The notes below the pieces were generated by a model that saw nothing but the letters and a program-made list of their open reading frames with translations, was not told the DNA's origin and made no database searches. Shown here in pieces: positions 1 to 7,833 of a stretch of DNA of 64,000 nt. How positions within the stretch are numbered: the first letter of the stretch is position 1; the number at the start of each line of letters is the position of its first letter. The stretch is from Pseudomonas sp. B33.4 (GTDB lineage Bacteria > Pseudomonadota > Gammaproteobacteria > Pseudomonadales > Pseudomonadaceae). The translations under genes were made by a program, and so were the position numbers. The stretch spans positions 4,021,001 to 4,085,000 of the forward strand of contig NZ_CP140706.1 in the NCBI RefSeq assembly GCF_034555375.1. The letters run 5' to 3'.

Positions 1-788
1 TAGGCGCCGAGGCGCACGCCGATCTGCCCGAGCTGACCGTCACGCGGCGCGACGATGCGGGTGTTCGACAGATCGATCCGCGCCAGTTGCACCGCCGCTT
101 CGGCGCTGGCCACTGCGGCTTCCAGCGAGCCGCGATTGATGATCACCGTTTGCAGATCCTGACGGGCGATTTCCAGATTGGCCTTGGCTTGCGCCACGGC
201 GGCAACGCTTTGCGCATTGGCCGCCAGCGCCACATCCATCTCGCGCTTGGACACCGAACCGTCGCGCACCAATTCCTGATTCCGTCGCAGATCAGCCTCG
301 CTTTTGCGCAACTGCGCTTCGCTGTCGGCCTGCACGGCCTGACGCAATTTGATTGTCGCCTCGGCGCTGTTGCGCTGCTGCACCACATTGGCCAGCGCCG
401 CTTTTTGCACCGCCAATTGCGCCAGTGACTGGTCGAGGCGCTGCTGATAGATGCGGTCATCCAGGCGCACCAACAAATCGCCAGCCTTCACGTACTGGAA
501 ATCCTGCACCGGTACTTCGTAGACATAACCGGCGAGTTGCGGACCGATGATCGTCACTTGCCCACGAATCAGCGCGTTTTCGGTGGTTTCAACCGCACTG
601 CTGAACGGCGGCAGTTGCCAGGCATAAAGCACAATCAACACGCCAACGATGGCAATCGCCGCGAAGCCCATGGAAGAAATAATCCGCACGCGCAACGAGC
701 GTGGCTCGGTGTTCGGCGATGACGGCGGCGCCACACCTTCGGGCGTGGCGGCAATGGCATTGGTGGTTGTGGTGGTCGGTTCGGTCAT
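1..788 (-). CDS. HlyD/EmrA-family membrane fusion protein, partial (3' end outside window)
   Basis: This is the periplasmic adaptor of a tripartite efflux pump, linking the inner-membrane transporter encoded just upstream to an outer-membrane channel. The visible 262 residues show a cytoplasmic Pro/Thr-rich start, one membrane helix (about residues 40-60), a biotinyl-lipoyl-like segment (ENALIRGQVTIIGPQLAGYV, then VKAGDLLVRLDDRIYQQRL) and a long alpha-helical hairpin rich in Ala, Gln and Glu, followed by the returning IVAPRDGQLGQIGVRLG strand typical of HlyD proteins. The ATG overlaps the stop of the transporter gene by four bases (ATGA), so the two are translationally coupled. The C-terminal part lies beyond base 1. 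Substrate is unknown. Confidence 0.9.
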   Translation of the reverse strand, partial: MTEPTTTTTNAIAATPEGVAPPSSPNTEPRSLRVRIISSMGFAAIAIVGVLIVLYAWQLPPFSSAVETTENALIRGQVTIIGPQLAGYVYEVPVQDFQYVKAGDLLVRLDDRIYQQRLDQSLAQLAVQKAALANVVQQRNSAEATIKLRQAVQADSEAQLRKSEADLRRNQELVRDGSVSKREMDVALAANAQSVAAVAQAKANLEIARQDLQTVIINRGSLEAAVASAEAAVQLARIDLSNTRIVAPRDGQLGQIGVRLGA

Positions 789-2440
789 GAAGAAGGGGCA
801 CCGCTCGAAGGTACGGAAGGCGTGGCGGCGACGGCTTTGGTGGTGCTCATCAGCCACAGCGCACGAATGGAAATCCAGATCATGGTCAGCACCGCAATCA
901 CGGCGATCAACATGAAGACATCGTTGTAGGCCAGCACGTTCGCTTCGCGCGTGGCGGCGTTGGACAGGCTGCGAATGCCGGCGAGGTTGCGCAGGCTCGG
1001 GTCGGCGAGCAACGAGCCATACGCCGAACCACCGCTCTGCACCCGCGCAGCGACCAGTGGATCGGACATCACCAGATGCTCGACGATGTGGCTGGAGTGG
1101 AATTTTTCCCGGACGATCTGGAAAGTACCAAGCAATGCCGCGCCGATCAGTCCGCCAAGGTTGTTACAGATCCCGAACAGCACGGAAAAACTCACCAGAT
1201 TGCGCGGATTGGTCAGCACGTTGCGCGTGCCGAGGACCATGGTCGGACCGAGGAAAAACGTGCTGCCGAAGGCCAGCAGGAACTGGCTGAAGTACAGGTT
1301 TTCCGGGCGGGTCAGGTTGTTCGAATAACTGTCCATCACCGAACCGGTGGCCATCAGCGCCAACGAGATGATCAGCGGCATGATCAGGTGTTTCGGGTCG
1401 ATGGTCAGCGCACTGGTCAACAGCCCGGCGACACTGCCCAGCAGCATCACCACGTACAGGCTGTGCAATTGCTGACTGCTCATATTCAGGTTTTGCATGA
1501 AGCCGACCGCGCCGGTGGATTGTTCGGAGGTCACCATGCGAATCAGCACCACCGCCAACGCTAGCCGCACCATCGCCCCGCTGCCCAGCCATCGGGTCAT
1601 CAGCAGCGGGTTGCTGCGATTATGTTCGATGGCCAGGCCCATGACGATCAGCGCAATCGACGAGGCCAGGGCAACGCCAATCCAGTCCGCCTCCAGCCAC
1701 CAGTCGATGCGCCCCAGCGACAACACCGCACACAACAACGCCACGCCCGTGGCGAGAATGGCGAAAGTGAGGAAGTCGAGTTTTTCGAAGGTTTTGAAGC
1801 GGTCGCCCGGCGGCAATTTGAGCAGCAACACACAACCCAGCGACAGCAACGCCATGCCCAATTCGAACAGGTACAAGCCGCGCCATTCGGCGATCTGCAG
1901 CAAGTCTTCGGAGAACAAACGCGCCAGCGGCAACGCCAGTTGCGAGGTGCCGAGACCGAGCACCAGCGCCTTCATCCGCCACTTCGCCGGAAACGCCTGA
2001 ACCATGTAATACAGGCCCAGCGAACTCAGCGCCGCGCCGACCATGCCGTGGGCCGCCCGCACCGCTACCGCTGAATTCAGATCGTTGACGAACAGATGGC
2101 CGAAGGTCACCAACGCATACAACACCAGAAACACCTCGGTGAATGCACGCAAACCGAACTGCTGGCGAAACTTCACCAGCAACAGGTTCATCGACACGTT
2201 GGTCATCACATACGCTGCCGGCAGCCAGGCCATTTCTGCGGTGGTCGCGCCGAGTGCGCCCTGCAGATAAGGCAGGTTGGCGACCACCAGCGAGTTGCCC
2301 AAACCACCGGTCAACGCCACCAGCAAACCGACCAGCGCATAGGCCAGGCGCTTGGGATTGGAGTGCAACGGCGTCGAGGGGGAACCGGGCAGACTGGGCT
2401 TTTCGTGCGGCTGCCAGTTGCGCGGGGCGTATTGATCCAT
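785..2440 (-). CDS. MFS efflux transporter, DHA2 (EmrB-like) family
   Basis: A 551-residue inner-membrane drug:H+ antiporter-type protein with about 14 predicted membrane helices, the size and layout of the DHA2 family. It begins with a hydrophilic 30-residue N-terminus, then GLLVALTGGLGNSLVVANLPYL, the usual first helix of EmrB relatives. It ends in a Ser/Pro/Ala-rich tail. The start at 2440 has an AAGG ribosome site about 8 bases upstream. It is the first gene of a two-gene operon with the HlyD-family adaptor, as in emrB-emrA-like pairs but with the transporter gene first. No dedicated regulator is visible in the window, and the exported compound cannot be read from the sequence. Confidence 0.9.
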   Translation of the reverse strand: MDQYAPRNWQPHEKPSLPGSPSTPLHSNPKRLAYALVGLLVALTGGLGNSLVVANLPYLQGALGATTAEMAWLPAAYVMTNVSMNLLLVKFRQQFGLRAFTEVFLVLYALVTFGHLFVNDLNSAVAVRAAHGMVGAALSSLGLYYMVQAFPAKWRMKALVLGLGTSQLALPLARLFSEDLLQIAEWRGLYLFELGMALLSLGCVLLLKLPPGDRFKTFEKLDFLTFAILATGVALLCAVLSLGRIDWWLEADWIGVALASSIALIVMGLAIEHNRSNPLLMTRWLGSGAMVRLALAVVLIRMVTSEQSTGAVGFMQNLNMSSQQLHSLYVVMLLGSVAGLLTSALTIDPKHLIMPLIISLALMATGSVMDSYSNNLTRPENLYFSQFLLAFGSTFFLGPTMVLGTRNVLTNPRNLVSFSVLFGICNNLGGLIGAALLGTFQIVREKFHSSHIVEHLVMSDPLVAARVQSGGSAYGSLLADPSLRNLAGIRSLSNAATREANVLAYNDVFMLIAVIAVLTMIWISIRALWLMSTTKAVAATPSVPSSGAPSS

Positions 2441-2520
2441 TGAAAGGCCTTGTGCGGAGGGTGGGTGAAGTTTGCCGCAAATTCATCGGCAACACACATC
2501 CCATGGACAACACAAATCCT

Positions 2521-2609
2521 TGTAGGAGTGAGCCTGCTCGCGATCGCGGAGTGTCAGTCAACATTTTCATCTCAGATAGACCGTTATCGCGAGCAGGCTC
2601 ACTCCTACA
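2521..2609. repeat. REP pair (REPIN), TGTAGGAGTGAGC subtype
   Basis: Two inverted REP arms (TGTAGGAGTGAGCCTGCTCG and its complement) separated by about 35 bases. It lies between the divergent efflux operon and the porin gene. Confidence 0.9.
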
Positions 2610-2650
2610 GGAGATCCGGGTGAACCAAAAAGTCATCGTATAACTTAGTG

Positions 2651-2710
2651 TTGACATTCCCGGGAAACCTAGGAAATATCCGCAACCACGTTGTACGACG
2701 ACGTATGACA
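2651..2710 (+). promoter_or_regulatory. Promoter and operators of the OprD-family porin gene
   Basis: A -35 box TTGACA (2651-2656) and an AT-rich -10 AAATAT (2674-2679) are 17 bases apart. The spacer contains the perfect palindrome TTCCCGGGAA (2657-2666). Just downstream is GTTGTA-N6-CGTATGAC (2690-2709), which is the reverse complement of the GTCATACG-N6-TACAAC element in front of udh. The element sits near or just after the expected transcription start, a position that suits a repressor. The regulator itself is not in the window. Confidence 0.65.
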
Positions 2711-2747
2711 AATAATAAAAACAACAAACGAAACAGGGAGCGTCACA

Positions 2748-4034
2748 GTGAGCACATTCGTCTGCAATTCCGTCCGCCCTTCCCGCTTTTCCAGCCGTTC
2801 CACACTTGGCCTGATCGGCTGCAGCAGCCTCGCCCTCGCCATGCCGATGAGCGCCGATGCCGAAGGTTTTCTCGAAGACAGCAAAGCCACGCTGAACCTG
2901 CGCAACGCCTACTTCAACCGCAACTTCGTCAACCCCGCCTACCCGCAGGGCAAGGCTGAAGAGTGGACGCAGAGCTTTATCCTCGATGCCAAATCCGGCT
3001 TCACCCAAGGCACCGTCGGTTTTGGCATCGATGTGCTGGGGCTGTATTCGCAAAAGCTTGATGGCGGTAAAGGCACGGGGGGCACGCAACTGTTGCCGAT
3101 CCACGATGACGGACGTCCGGCCGACAACTTCGGGCGCCTCGGTGTAGCGCTGAAGGCCAAGGTGTCGAAGACTGAACTGAAGGTCGGCGAATGGATGCCG
3201 GTGCTGCCGATCCTGCGCTCCGACGATGGCCGCTCGCTGCCGCAGACCTTTCGCGGCGGTCAGATCACGTCCACCGAGATCAATGGCCTGACCGTCTATG
3301 GCGGGCAGTTCCGTGGCAACAGCCCGCGCAACGACGCGAGCATGGAAGACATGTCGATGAACGGCCGCGGTGCGTTTACTTCCGATCGCTTCAACTTCGG
3401 CGGCGGTGAATACACCTTCAACGACAAGCGCACGCTGGTCGGCGTGTGGTACGCCGAACTCAGCGACATTTATCAGCAGCAGTACTTCAACCTCAGCCAC
3501 AGCCAGCCGTTGGGCGACTGGACGCTGGGCGCCAACCTCGGTTTCTTCACCGGCAAGGAAGACGGCAGCGCCCAGGCAGGCGACCTCGACAACAAGACGG
3601 CGTTCGCTCTGCTTTCGGCGAAATACGGTGGCAACACGTTCTATGTCGGTCTGCAAAAACTCAGCGGCGACGACGCGTGGATGCGGGTCAACGGCACCAG
3701 CGGCGGCACCCTCGCCAACGACAGTTACAACGCCAGTTATGACAACGCCAAGGAACGCTCCTGGCAGCTGCGCCACGACTACAACTTCGTCGCCCTCGGC
3801 ATCCCCGGGCTGACAATGATGAACCGCTACATCAGCGGCGATAACGTGCATACCGGCACGATCACCGACGGCAAGGAGTGGGGCCGCGAATCGGAACTGG
3901 CCTACACGGTGCAGAGCGGGCCGCTGAAGAACCTCAACGTGAAATGGCGTAACGCGACGATTCGTCGGGACTTCAGCACCAACGAGTTTGACGAGAACCG
4001 GATCTTTATCAGTTATCCGATTTCGTTGTTGTAA
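2748..4034 (+). CDS. OprD-family outer-membrane porin of the uronate cluster
   Basis: A 428-residue porin precursor. The GTG start is chosen because GGGAG lies seven bases upstream and a signal peptide follows (LGLIGCSSLALAMPMSADA). The mature part opens with EGFLEDSKATLNLRNAYFNRNF, the hallmark of OprD channels, and continues with alternating beta-strand segments (FGIDVLGLYSQKLD, GEWMPVLPILRSDDGRSLPQTFRGG). It ends with ENRIFISYPISLL, a C-terminal barrel signal. OprD channels pass small acidic or basic nutrients; placement directly ahead of udh and a TRAP importer implies uptake of hexuronates or their lactones. It has its own promoter, similar to that of udh. Confidence 0.9.
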   Translation: MSTFVCNSVRPSRFSSRSTLGLIGCSSLALAMPMSADAEGFLEDSKATLNLRNAYFNRNFVNPAYPQGKAEEWTQSFILDAKSGFTQGTVGFGIDVLGLYSQKLDGGKGTGGTQLLPIHDDGRPADNFGRLGVALKAKVSKTELKVGEWMPVLPILRSDDGRSLPQTFRGGQITSTEINGLTVYGGQFRGNSPRNDASMEDMSMNGRGAFTSDRFNFGGGEYTFNDKRTLVGVWYAELSDIYQQQYFNLSHSQPLGDWTLGANLGFFTGKEDGSAQAGDLDNKTAFALLSAKYGGNTFYVGLQKLSGDDAWMRVNGTSGGTLANDSYNASYDNAKERSWQLRHDYNFVALGIPGLTMMNRYISGDNVHTGTITDGKEWGRESELAYTVQSGPLKNLNVKWRNATIRRDFSTNEFDENRIFISYPISLL

Positions 4035-4059
4035 AGCCAGTCGCCACACCGAGTTTACC

Positions 4060-4150
4060 TGTGGGAGCGAGCCTGCTCGCGAAGGCGGCGTGTCAGTCGA
4101 TGCAAGAGTTGCCTGCACCGGCCTCATCGCTGGCAAGCCAGCTCCCACAG
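4060..4150. repeat. REP pair, TGTGGGAGCGAGC arm with TGGCAAGCCAGC arm
   Basis: The left arm is TGTGGGAGCGAGCCTGCTCG. The right arm is of the CTGGCAAGCCAGCTCCCACA subtype, so the two arms are from different REP sub-types. Between porin and udh. Confidence 0.85.
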
Positions 4151-4190
4151 GTATCGAAGTTGTTTTCGATGTCTGTGGCCACCACAACAC

Positions 4191-4282
4191 CCTGTGGGAG
4201 CTGGCTTGCCAGCGATGGCGGCGGCAGATTCAGCATCGATGTTGATTGATACACCGCTTTCTCGAGCTGGCTCGCTCCCACA
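4191..4282. repeat. REP pair, TGGGAGCTGGCTTGCCAGC subtype
   Basis: Left arm CTGTGGGAGCTGGCTTGCCA, right arm CGAGCTGGCTCGCTCCCACA. It follows the preceding REP pair within 45 bases, making a tandem of two pairs. With it, the 416-base gap between porin and udh holds only REP DNA and the udh promoter. Confidence 0.85.
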
Positions 4283-4361
4283 AGGGGATTGCATTGCAAC
4301 GAAGGAGTCGTGGTGATTGAAAAGTGAAAGAGCCCCTTCGTCATTTACACCAAAAGTCGCG

Positions 4362-4419
4362 TTGACAAGTTCCGGAAACCCTACCGATACTTCAGCACAG
4401 TCATACGACAACCTACAAC
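4362..4419 (+). promoter_or_regulatory. Promoter and operators of the udh operon
   Basis: TTGACA (4362-4367) and GATACT (4386-4391) are 18 bases apart. The spacer holds the palindrome TTCCGGAA (4370-4377), and GTCATACG-N6-TACAAC lies at 4400-4419. Each part matches the porin promoter in order and spacing, except that the last element is in the opposite orientation there. This supports co-regulation of the two transcription units. Confidence 0.65.
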
Positions 4420-4450
4420 AAACCTAATAACAATGTGTCCAGGGATTGCC

Positions 4451-5275
4451 ATGACGTCTACCTCTACTCCCCGCGCTCCATTCAATCGCCTGCTGCTGAC
4501 CGGCGCTGCCGGTGGCCTGGGCAAAGTCCTGCGCGAACGTATGCGCCCTTACGCCAATGTCCTGCGTCTGTCGGACATCGCCGCCCTCGCCCCGGCTGTC
4601 GATGATCGCGAAGAAATTGTCGTCTGCGATCTGGCCGACAAACACGCCGTGCACCAATTGGTCGAAGGCGTGGATGCGATCCTGCACTTCGGCGGCGTCT
4701 CCGTTGAGCGCCCGTTCGAAGAGATTCTCGGCGCCAACATCTGCGGTGTTTTCCATATCTACGAAGCGGCGCGCCGGCATGGCGTGAAGCGGGTGATCTT
4801 CGCCAGCTCCAATCATGTCATCGGTTTCTACAAGCAGGACGAGGCGCTCGACGCCAGCTCCGCGCGCCGCCCCGACGGCTACTACGGTTTGTCCAAGTCC
4901 TACGGCGAAGACATGGCCAGTTTCTACTTCGATCGCTACGGCATCGAGACCGTCAGCATCCGCATCGGCTCCTCGTTCCCCGAACCGCAAAACCGTCGAA
5001 TGATGCACACCTGGCTGAGCTTCGACGACCTCACCCAATTGCTCGAACGCGCGCTGTACACACCGAACGTCGGCCACACCGTGGTCTACGGCATGTCCGC
5101 CAACAAGGACGTCTGGTGGGACAACAAATTCGCCAGCCACCTCGGCTTCGAGGCGAAGGACAGCTCCGAAGTGTTCCGCGAAAAAGTCGAGGCGCAGCCA
5201 ATGCCGGCGGCCGATGACCCGGCGCGAATCTATCAGGGCGGCGCGTTTGTCGCGGCCGGTCCGTTTGGCGACTGA
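4451..5275 (+). CDS. udh: Uronate dehydrogenase
   Basis: NAD+-dependent oxidation of D-galacturonate or D-glucuronate to the aldarolactone, first step of the oxidative uronate pathway. The 274-residue product is an extended-SDR/epimerase-fold enzyme. The nucleotide loop TGAAGGLG is at residues 17-24 and the catalytic YYGLSK at 144-149 (Tyr145, Lys149). FASSNHVIGFY and RIGSSFPEPQN are close to recalled P. putida Udh sequence. The ATG at 4451 follows AGGGA at a good distance; an in-frame ATG at 4433 is less likely. Porin, lactonase and TRAP transporter genes around it fit the same catabolic regulon. The downstream aldarate dehydratases are not in the window. Confidence 0.93.
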   Translation: MTSTSTPRAPFNRLLLTGAAGGLGKVLRERMRPYANVLRLSDIAALAPAVDDREEIVVCDLADKHAVHQLVEGVDAILHFGGVSVERPFEEILGANICGVFHIYEAARRHGVKRVIFASSNHVIGFYKQDEALDASSARRPDGYYGLSKSYGEDMASFYFDRYGIETVSIRIGSSFPEPQNRRMMHTWLSFDDLTQLLERALYTPNVGHTVVYGMSANKDVWWDNKFASHLGFEAKDSSEVFREKVEAQPMPAADDPARIYQGGAFVAAGPFGD

Positions 5276-5305
5276 TCACTCTGACAACGACACAAGGGAT
5301 TGAGT

Positions 5306-6199
5306 ATGCAAGCCGAATTGATCGTCGATGCGCGCAACGCCGTGGGCGAAAGCCCGGTCTGGGTAGCAGAGGAAAACGCGCTGTACTGGGTCGACATTCC
5401 CAACGGCGGCCTGCAACGCTGGAGCGCTGACACCGGCCACGTACATGCCTGGAAAGCCCCGGAGATGCTCGCCTGCATCGCCCGTCACAGCCGTGGCGGC
5501 TGGGTGGCCGGGATGGAAAGCGGCTTCTTTCATCTGCACCCGCACAGCGACAGCAGCCTCGACAGTGAGCGGCTCGCCAGCGTTGCACACAGTCGCGACG
5601 ACATGCGTCTGAACGATGGCCGCTGCGACCGTCAGGGCCGCTTCTGGGCCGGCAGCATGGTATTGAACATGGGTCTGAATGCGCCCGAGGGTCGGCTCTA
5701 TCGTTACGGCGCCGGGCAGTCTGGCGTGATCGAAGCGCAACTCGACGGTTTCATCGTGCCCAACGGCCTCGGTTTCAGCCCCGACGGCAAGACAATGTAT
5801 CTGTCCGATTCGCACCCCGATGTGCAGTTGATCTGGGCGTTCGATTACGACACCGACACCGGCACACCGTCGAATCGCCGGGTTTTCGTCGACATGAACC
5901 ACTACCCCGGCCGGCCCGATGGTGCCGCCGTGGACGCCGAAGGTTGCTACTGGATCTGCGCCAACGACGCGGGCCTCATTCACCGCTTCGCGCCGGACGG
6001 CCGACTCGACTTCTCGCTGGCCGTACCGGTGAAAAAACCGACCATGTGCGCCTTCGGTGGAACCCGGATGGACACCTTGTTCGTCACCTCGATTCGTCCC
6101 GGCGACGACCACGATCCGCAGTCCCTGGCCGGCGGCGTGTTCGCCTTGAAGCCAGGCGTCAAAGGCCTTCCGGAACCCTTTTTCAACGATTTGCTTTAA
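5306..6199 (+). CDS. SMP-30/gluconolactonase-family lactonase
   Basis: A 297-residue six-bladed beta-propeller of the SMP-30/regucalcin family. Motifs seen include the N-terminal GESPVWVAEENALYWVD (metal-ligand Glu), MRLNDGRCDRQGRFWAGSM, IVPNGLGFSPDGKTMYLSDS and YPGRPDGAAVDAEGCYWICA (Asn and Asp ligands). It starts 30 bases after udh with a GGGA ribosome site. In this context it most likely opens the galactaro- or glucarolactone made by Udh to the free aldarate. The alternative, plain gluconolactonase activity, cannot be excluded from sequence. Confidence 0.88.
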   Translation: MQAELIVDARNAVGESPVWVAEENALYWVDIPNGGLQRWSADTGHVHAWKAPEMLACIARHSRGGWVAGMESGFFHLHPHSDSSLDSERLASVAHSRDDMRLNDGRCDRQGRFWAGSMVLNMGLNAPEGRLYRYGAGQSGVIEAQLDGFIVPNGLGFSPDGKTMYLSDSHPDVQLIWAFDYDTDTGTPSNRRVFVDMNHYPGRPDGAAVDAEGCYWICANDAGLIHRFAPDGRLDFSLAVPVKKPTMCAFGGTRMDTLFVTSIRPGDDHDPQSLAGGVFALKPGVKGLPEPFFNDLL

Positions 6200-6257
6200 A
6201 CCCTCTGCTGCACCGCTGCGCCTTGAATACAACAATAACAAGACTGGAGACACCCCC

Positions 6258-7229
6258 ATGGACTTCAAACGCACCTTGCTCGCCGCTGCACTTCCACTGA
6301 TGTTCACCTTTGCCGGTGCCGCTCAGGCGCTGGAACTCAAATTCGCTGACATTCACCCCGCCGGTTACCCGACCGTCGTAGCCGAAGAAAGCATGGGCAA
6401 GACCCTGACCAAGGAAACCAACGGCGAGTTGACCTTCAAGTACTTCCCGGGCGGTGTGCTCGGTTCGGAAAAGGAAGTCATCGAGCAGATGCAGGTCGGC
6501 GCGGTGCAGCTGTCGCGCGTCAGCCTGGGTATCGTCGGCCCAGTGGTGCCGGACGTAAACGTGTTCAACATGCCGTTCATCTTCCGCGACCAGCAACACA
6601 TGCGCGATGTCATCGACGGCCCGGTCGGCGACGAAATCCTCGGCAAAATCACCAACTCCGAATTCGGCCTGGTGGCACTGGCCTGGATGGACGGCGGCAC
6701 GCGCAACATCTACACCAAGAAACCGGTGCGCACGCTCGAAGACCTCAAGGGCATGAAAATCCGCGTGCAAGGCAACCCGATGTTCATCGACATGATGAAC
6801 GCCATGGGCGGTAACGGCATCGCGATGGACACCGGCGAAATTTTCAGTGCCCTACAGACCGGCGTGATCGACGGCGCGGAAAACAACCCGCCAACCCTGC
6901 TCGAACACAACCACTTCCAGAACGCCAAGTTCTACAGCCTGACCGGTCACCTGATCCTGCCAGAGCCGATCGTGATGTCGAAAATCACCTGGGAAAAACT
7001 CACCCCGGATCAACAGACGCTGGTGAAAACAGCCGCCAAGGCTGCCCAGGCTGAAGAACGCGTGCTGTGGGACAAGAAGTCCGCTGCCAGCGAAGAAAAA
7101 CTCAAGGCTGCCGGCGTCGAGTTCATCCAGGTCGACAAGAAACCCTTCTACGACGCCACCGCCTCGGTTCGTGAGAAATACGGCGCGCCGTATGCCGATC
7201 TGATCAAAAAGATCGAAGCCGTTCAGTAA
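6258..7229 (+). CDS. TRAP transporter substrate-binding protein (DctP family)
   Basis: A 323-residue periplasmic binding protein with a cleavable signal peptide (FKRTLLAAALPLMFTFAGAA-QA). The DctP fold is shown by ELKFADIHPAGYPTVVAEE at the mature start, LKGMKIRVQGNPMF with the ligand-binding Arg at about residue 169, and TGVIDGAENNPPTLL near 201-215. In DctP proteins the Arg and Asn of these motifs hold a carboxylate, which fits a uronate ligand. It lies 58 bases downstream of the lactonase gene in the same operon. The specific ligand (galacturonate, glucuronate or aldarate) is inferred from context only. Confidence 0.92.
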   Translation: MDFKRTLLAAALPLMFTFAGAAQALELKFADIHPAGYPTVVAEESMGKTLTKETNGELTFKYFPGGVLGSEKEVIEQMQVGAVQLSRVSLGIVGPVVPDVNVFNMPFIFRDQQHMRDVIDGPVGDEILGKITNSEFGLVALAWMDGGTRNIYTKKPVRTLEDLKGMKIRVQGNPMFIDMMNAMGGNGIAMDTGEIFSALQTGVIDGAENNPPTLLEHNHFQNAKFYSLTGHLILPEPIVMSKITWEKLTPDQQTLVKTAAKAAQAEERVLWDKKSAASEEKLKAAGVEFIQVDKKPFYDATASVREKYGAPYADLIKKIEAVQ

Positions 7230-7305
7230 GGCCTCCCGCTCCGTCCCCTTGAACAAGGCCCGGTGCGCCCGATGACTGCGGCGCGCCCGGTTACGGTGGA
7301 ACCCG

Positions 7306-7833
7306 ATGAAGAATCTACTGCTGCGTATCAACGACAAGATCTACATGACGTGCATCTGGATCGCCGGCCTTTCCGTCCTGGCGATTTCCCTGATGATTCC
7401 CTGGGGCGTGTTCGCCCGTTACGTGCTGGGCACCGGTTCGAGCTGGCCCGAGCCCACGGCGATCCTGTTGATGATGGTGTTTACCTTCATCGGCGCCGCC
7501 GCCAGTTACCGCGCCGGTGCGCACATGGCCGTGGCCATGCTCACCGACCGCATGCCGCCGCAGCTGAGAACCGCGGCGGCAATTTTTTCCCAGCTGCTCA
7601 TGGCAGCGATCTGCATCTTCATGACGATCTGGGGCGCCAAGCTGTGCATGTCCACCTGGAATCAGTTCATGGCAGCCCTGCCCGATCTGCGCGTTGGCGT
7701 GACCTACTTGCCCATTCCCGTGGGCGGCTTGCTGACACTGATTTTCGTGCTGGAAAAACTCTTGCTCGGTGACCAGAGCAAACGGCGGGTCGTGCAGTTC
7801 GACCTGGTTGAAGAAAATGAAGGTGCCGCTTAA
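7306..7833 (+). CDS. TRAP transporter small membrane subunit (DctQ family)
   Basis: A 175-residue inner-membrane protein with four predicted helices. It shows the DctQ pattern IPWGVFARYVLGTGSSWPEPTAILLMMVFTFIG followed by SYRAGAHMAVAMLTDRMPP. The stop codon TAA shares its last base with the ATG of the large subunit (TAATG), so the Q and M genes are coupled. Together they form the Na+-driven permease that works with the upstream binding protein. A 76-base gap separates it from the binding-protein gene. Confidence 0.93.
   Translation: MKNLLLRINDKIYMTCIWIAGLSVLAISLMIPWGVFARYVLGTGSSWPEPTAILLMMVFTFIGAAASYRAGAHMAVAMLTDRMPPQLRTAAAIFSQLLMAAICIFMTIWGAKLCMSTWNQFMAALPDLRVGVTYLPIPVGGLLTLIFVLEKLLLGDQSKRRVVQFDLVEENEGAA

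Noticed and set aside
1620-4190. An 856-codon open frame on the minus strand across the transporter start, intergenic region and porin
   Set aside because: It runs through a REP pair and a promoter and is antisense to the well-supported OprD gene; it is a high-GC shadow frame.
4060-4282. Possible CRISPR-like or att-type repeats
   Set aside because: The units are inverted REP pairs with irregular spacing; there is no direct-repeat/spacer structure and no cas or integrase gene.
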